Below are positions 61,942 through 64,000 of a stretch of 64,000 nucleotides of DNA, in pieces (within the stretch, counting starts at the first letter, position 1; each line of letters starts with the position of its first letter). The translations under genes and the position numbers were made by a program. The stretch spans positions 124,001-188,000 of the forward strand of contig CAVZCU010000004.1 of assembly GCA_963773845.1 (NCBI GenBank), read 5' to 3'. The DNA comes from SIAJ01 sp963773845 (lineage in GTDB: Bacteria > Planctomycetota > Planctomycetia > Gemmatales > Gemmataceae). The notes under the pieces were generated by a model. The model was given only the letters and a program-made list of their open reading frames with translations, was not told where the DNA came from and made no database searches.

Positions 61942-62766
61942 TTATTTCTTGGCTTTGGGCAGGTCAACAACGGTCACGTTGTCGGTGTTCTCGAAAGTGT
62001 CCTTTCCGAGCCCGCCATTGAGCCGAAGGTCCCGCGTGGTGAGATCGTCGGCGCCCGTGACGTTCAAGGTCATGGCATCGACGCCGTTTCCGCCGCAGAA
62101 TCGGGCTGTCAATGACCCGGTGCTGGGGGCGGTCTCACCGGTTTCAGAATTCGAAGTCAAGTCGGCGTTGAGGTTGCCAACGACCACATCCTTGCCATTG
62201 CCGCCGTACGCTTTGAAGGACGCGTCGCCCATAAGGACGCCCGAAAACTCCTCGTCGATGCTGTCTTTGCCGTTGCCACCGGCGAAGACGACCGCGAGTT
62301 TACCGCCGGCTCCCACGTTGGCCCCAATGCCGTCGAGGCTTAACGAGTCCTCGCCGTTGCCGCCCCAAGCGCGGATCAGCAAGCTCGCTGGGTCATTGAG
62401 ATTGGAGTGAACGGTGGAAAGAAATGTATCGTCGCCGTTGCCGAGATAGGCATTAACCGTTCGCGACCCCAGGAGATCCGCGCTCAAATTGTACTCGACG
62501 CTGTCCGACCCGCTGCCCGCCGCGATTCGGATCGTTGTGATTGCACCTTGCGACGTGTAGGTCTGGCCATCGATTTGAACGACCACGTTGCCGGCGTTGC
62601 TGGTACCGTCGTCCGTGATGACAATGTCATTGGCAAATTGATCGCCACGAACGACCAAGGTGCTGCCCGTCTCGACCACGCTGACGCTGGGCAACGCACG
62701 CTCGTGGAGTTGCTCCAAGCGAGGCACGAAGCGGCAATGTCTACTACGACCGAAGCGATTACGCAT
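61942..62766 (-). CDS. RTX-like calcium-binding repeat surface protein
   Basis: A 274-residue protein starting MRNRFGRSRHCRFVPRLEQLHERALPS, the shared planctomycete N-terminal motif. At least five GGNGxD-type nonapeptide-like repeats follow (GNGDDT, GGNGEDS, GGNGKDS, GGNGKDV, GGNGVDA, GGLGKDT), spaced by about 30 residues. RTX-type repeats bind calcium. No enzymatic domain is seen. Probably a small secreted or surface protein. It ends 87 bases before the start of the reductase gene on the same strand. Confidence 0.7.
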   Translation of the reverse strand: MRNRFGRSRHCRFVPRLEQLHERALPSVSVVETGSTLVVRGDQFANDIVITDDGTSNAGNVVVQIDGQTYTSQGAITTIRIAAGSGSDSVEYNLSADLLGSRTVNAYLGNGDDTFLSTVHSNLNDPASLLIRAWGGNGEDSLSLDGIGANVGAGGKLAVVFAGGNGKDSIDEEFSGVLMGDASFKAYGGNGKDVVVGNLNADLTSNSETGETAPSTGSLTARFCGGNGVDAMTLNVTGADDLTTRDLRLNGGLGKDTFENTDNVTVVDLPKAKK

Positions 62767-63022
62767 CTGTCAGACTCCCTGCAAAAAGAGTGGAATGCCA
62801 GTGCGCCCTGGGCGTGCCGCACTCGTCAGGGGAGATCCATTGGGCGCTGGGGACGGGAAAGATGGGCTGAGGGGGATTCGAGAACGCCCGTGTCACGACT
62901 GTCAATGAGGCGTCCAACTGCGATTGTAGATCGCTGACCGGGTTCAGGCGGAAAAATCTCTAAATTCCTTAGCCGTCACACGATGGGATCATCATTTTGC
63001 CACCGATGATTCAAGCCGCACC

Positions 63023-64000
<978 letters not shown>

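Overview
The window looks like a planctomycete chromosome, probably Gemmataceae-like. The main reasons are a PSCyt/DUF1549-DUF1553 gene followed by a DUF1501 gene and a pre-peptidase C-terminal gene; a Pirellula/Verrucomicrobium-type haem-binding dehydrogenase; and four exported proteins that share an N-terminal motif of the form LExxxxRxLPS/PA. There is also a two-copy ATPase/permease ABC set and many secreted hydrolases. This placement is inference from gene content; no rRNA is present.

Layout. 0-12 kb: a GH6 cellulase, then on the minus strand an ABC exporter set (two ATPases, two permeases, with a retropepsin and a small gene inside the operon), a Tgl-type transglutaminase, a glycoside-hydrolase-like surface protein, an esterase, purine nucleoside phosphorylase and a cytidylate-kinase-like protein. 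12.2-15.5 kb: an IS4-family insertion sequence whose transposase is split by a second element carrying a large protein of unknown family. 15.7-19.6 kb: a second ABC set with the same gene order and overlapping stops and starts. 19.8-30 kb: lactonase, PilZ protein, an acetylesterase/metallopeptidase fusion and the DUF1549-DUF1501-PPC operon. 30-36.4 kb: a giant subtilisin-like protease with a P domain and about twelve Calx-beta repeats. 37-46 kb: patatin lipoprotein, haem-binding dehydrogenase, metallophosphoesterase, a PAS-GAF-receiver protein and RibD.

46.4-60.8 kb is the most unusual part. A tRNA run (Glu, Val, Lys) is interrupted in the T arm of tRNA-Lys(CUU) by an 11.6-kb integrated element bounded by a 14-base direct repeat at 46862-46875 and 58455-58468. 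Joining the two flanks restores a tRNA-Lys with one acceptor mismatch. The element encodes a large serine recombinase, a terminase, a second resolvase, a DUF3631-HNH protein and an excisionase-like protein, but no recognisable capsid or tail genes. Just inside its right end it carries its own intact tRNA-Lys(CUU). That tRNA is preceded by a unit also found upstream of the host tRNA run: a 37-codon open frame conserved by synonymous substitutions, then a GC-rich hairpin. To the right lies a 17-tRNA array whose spacers are large hairpins built from degenerate 7-base repeats. Several tRNAs in it have odd bodies.

60.8-64 kb: aldo/keto reductase, an RTX-like repeat protein and the end of an FAD-dependent oxidoreductase that runs off the window.

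At least seventeen coding frames or gene parts are joined only by assuming single-base indels. These occur in host and element genes alike, so residual sequencing error is at least as likely as gene decay. Functions are inferred from motifs and remembered family patterns; no search was run.
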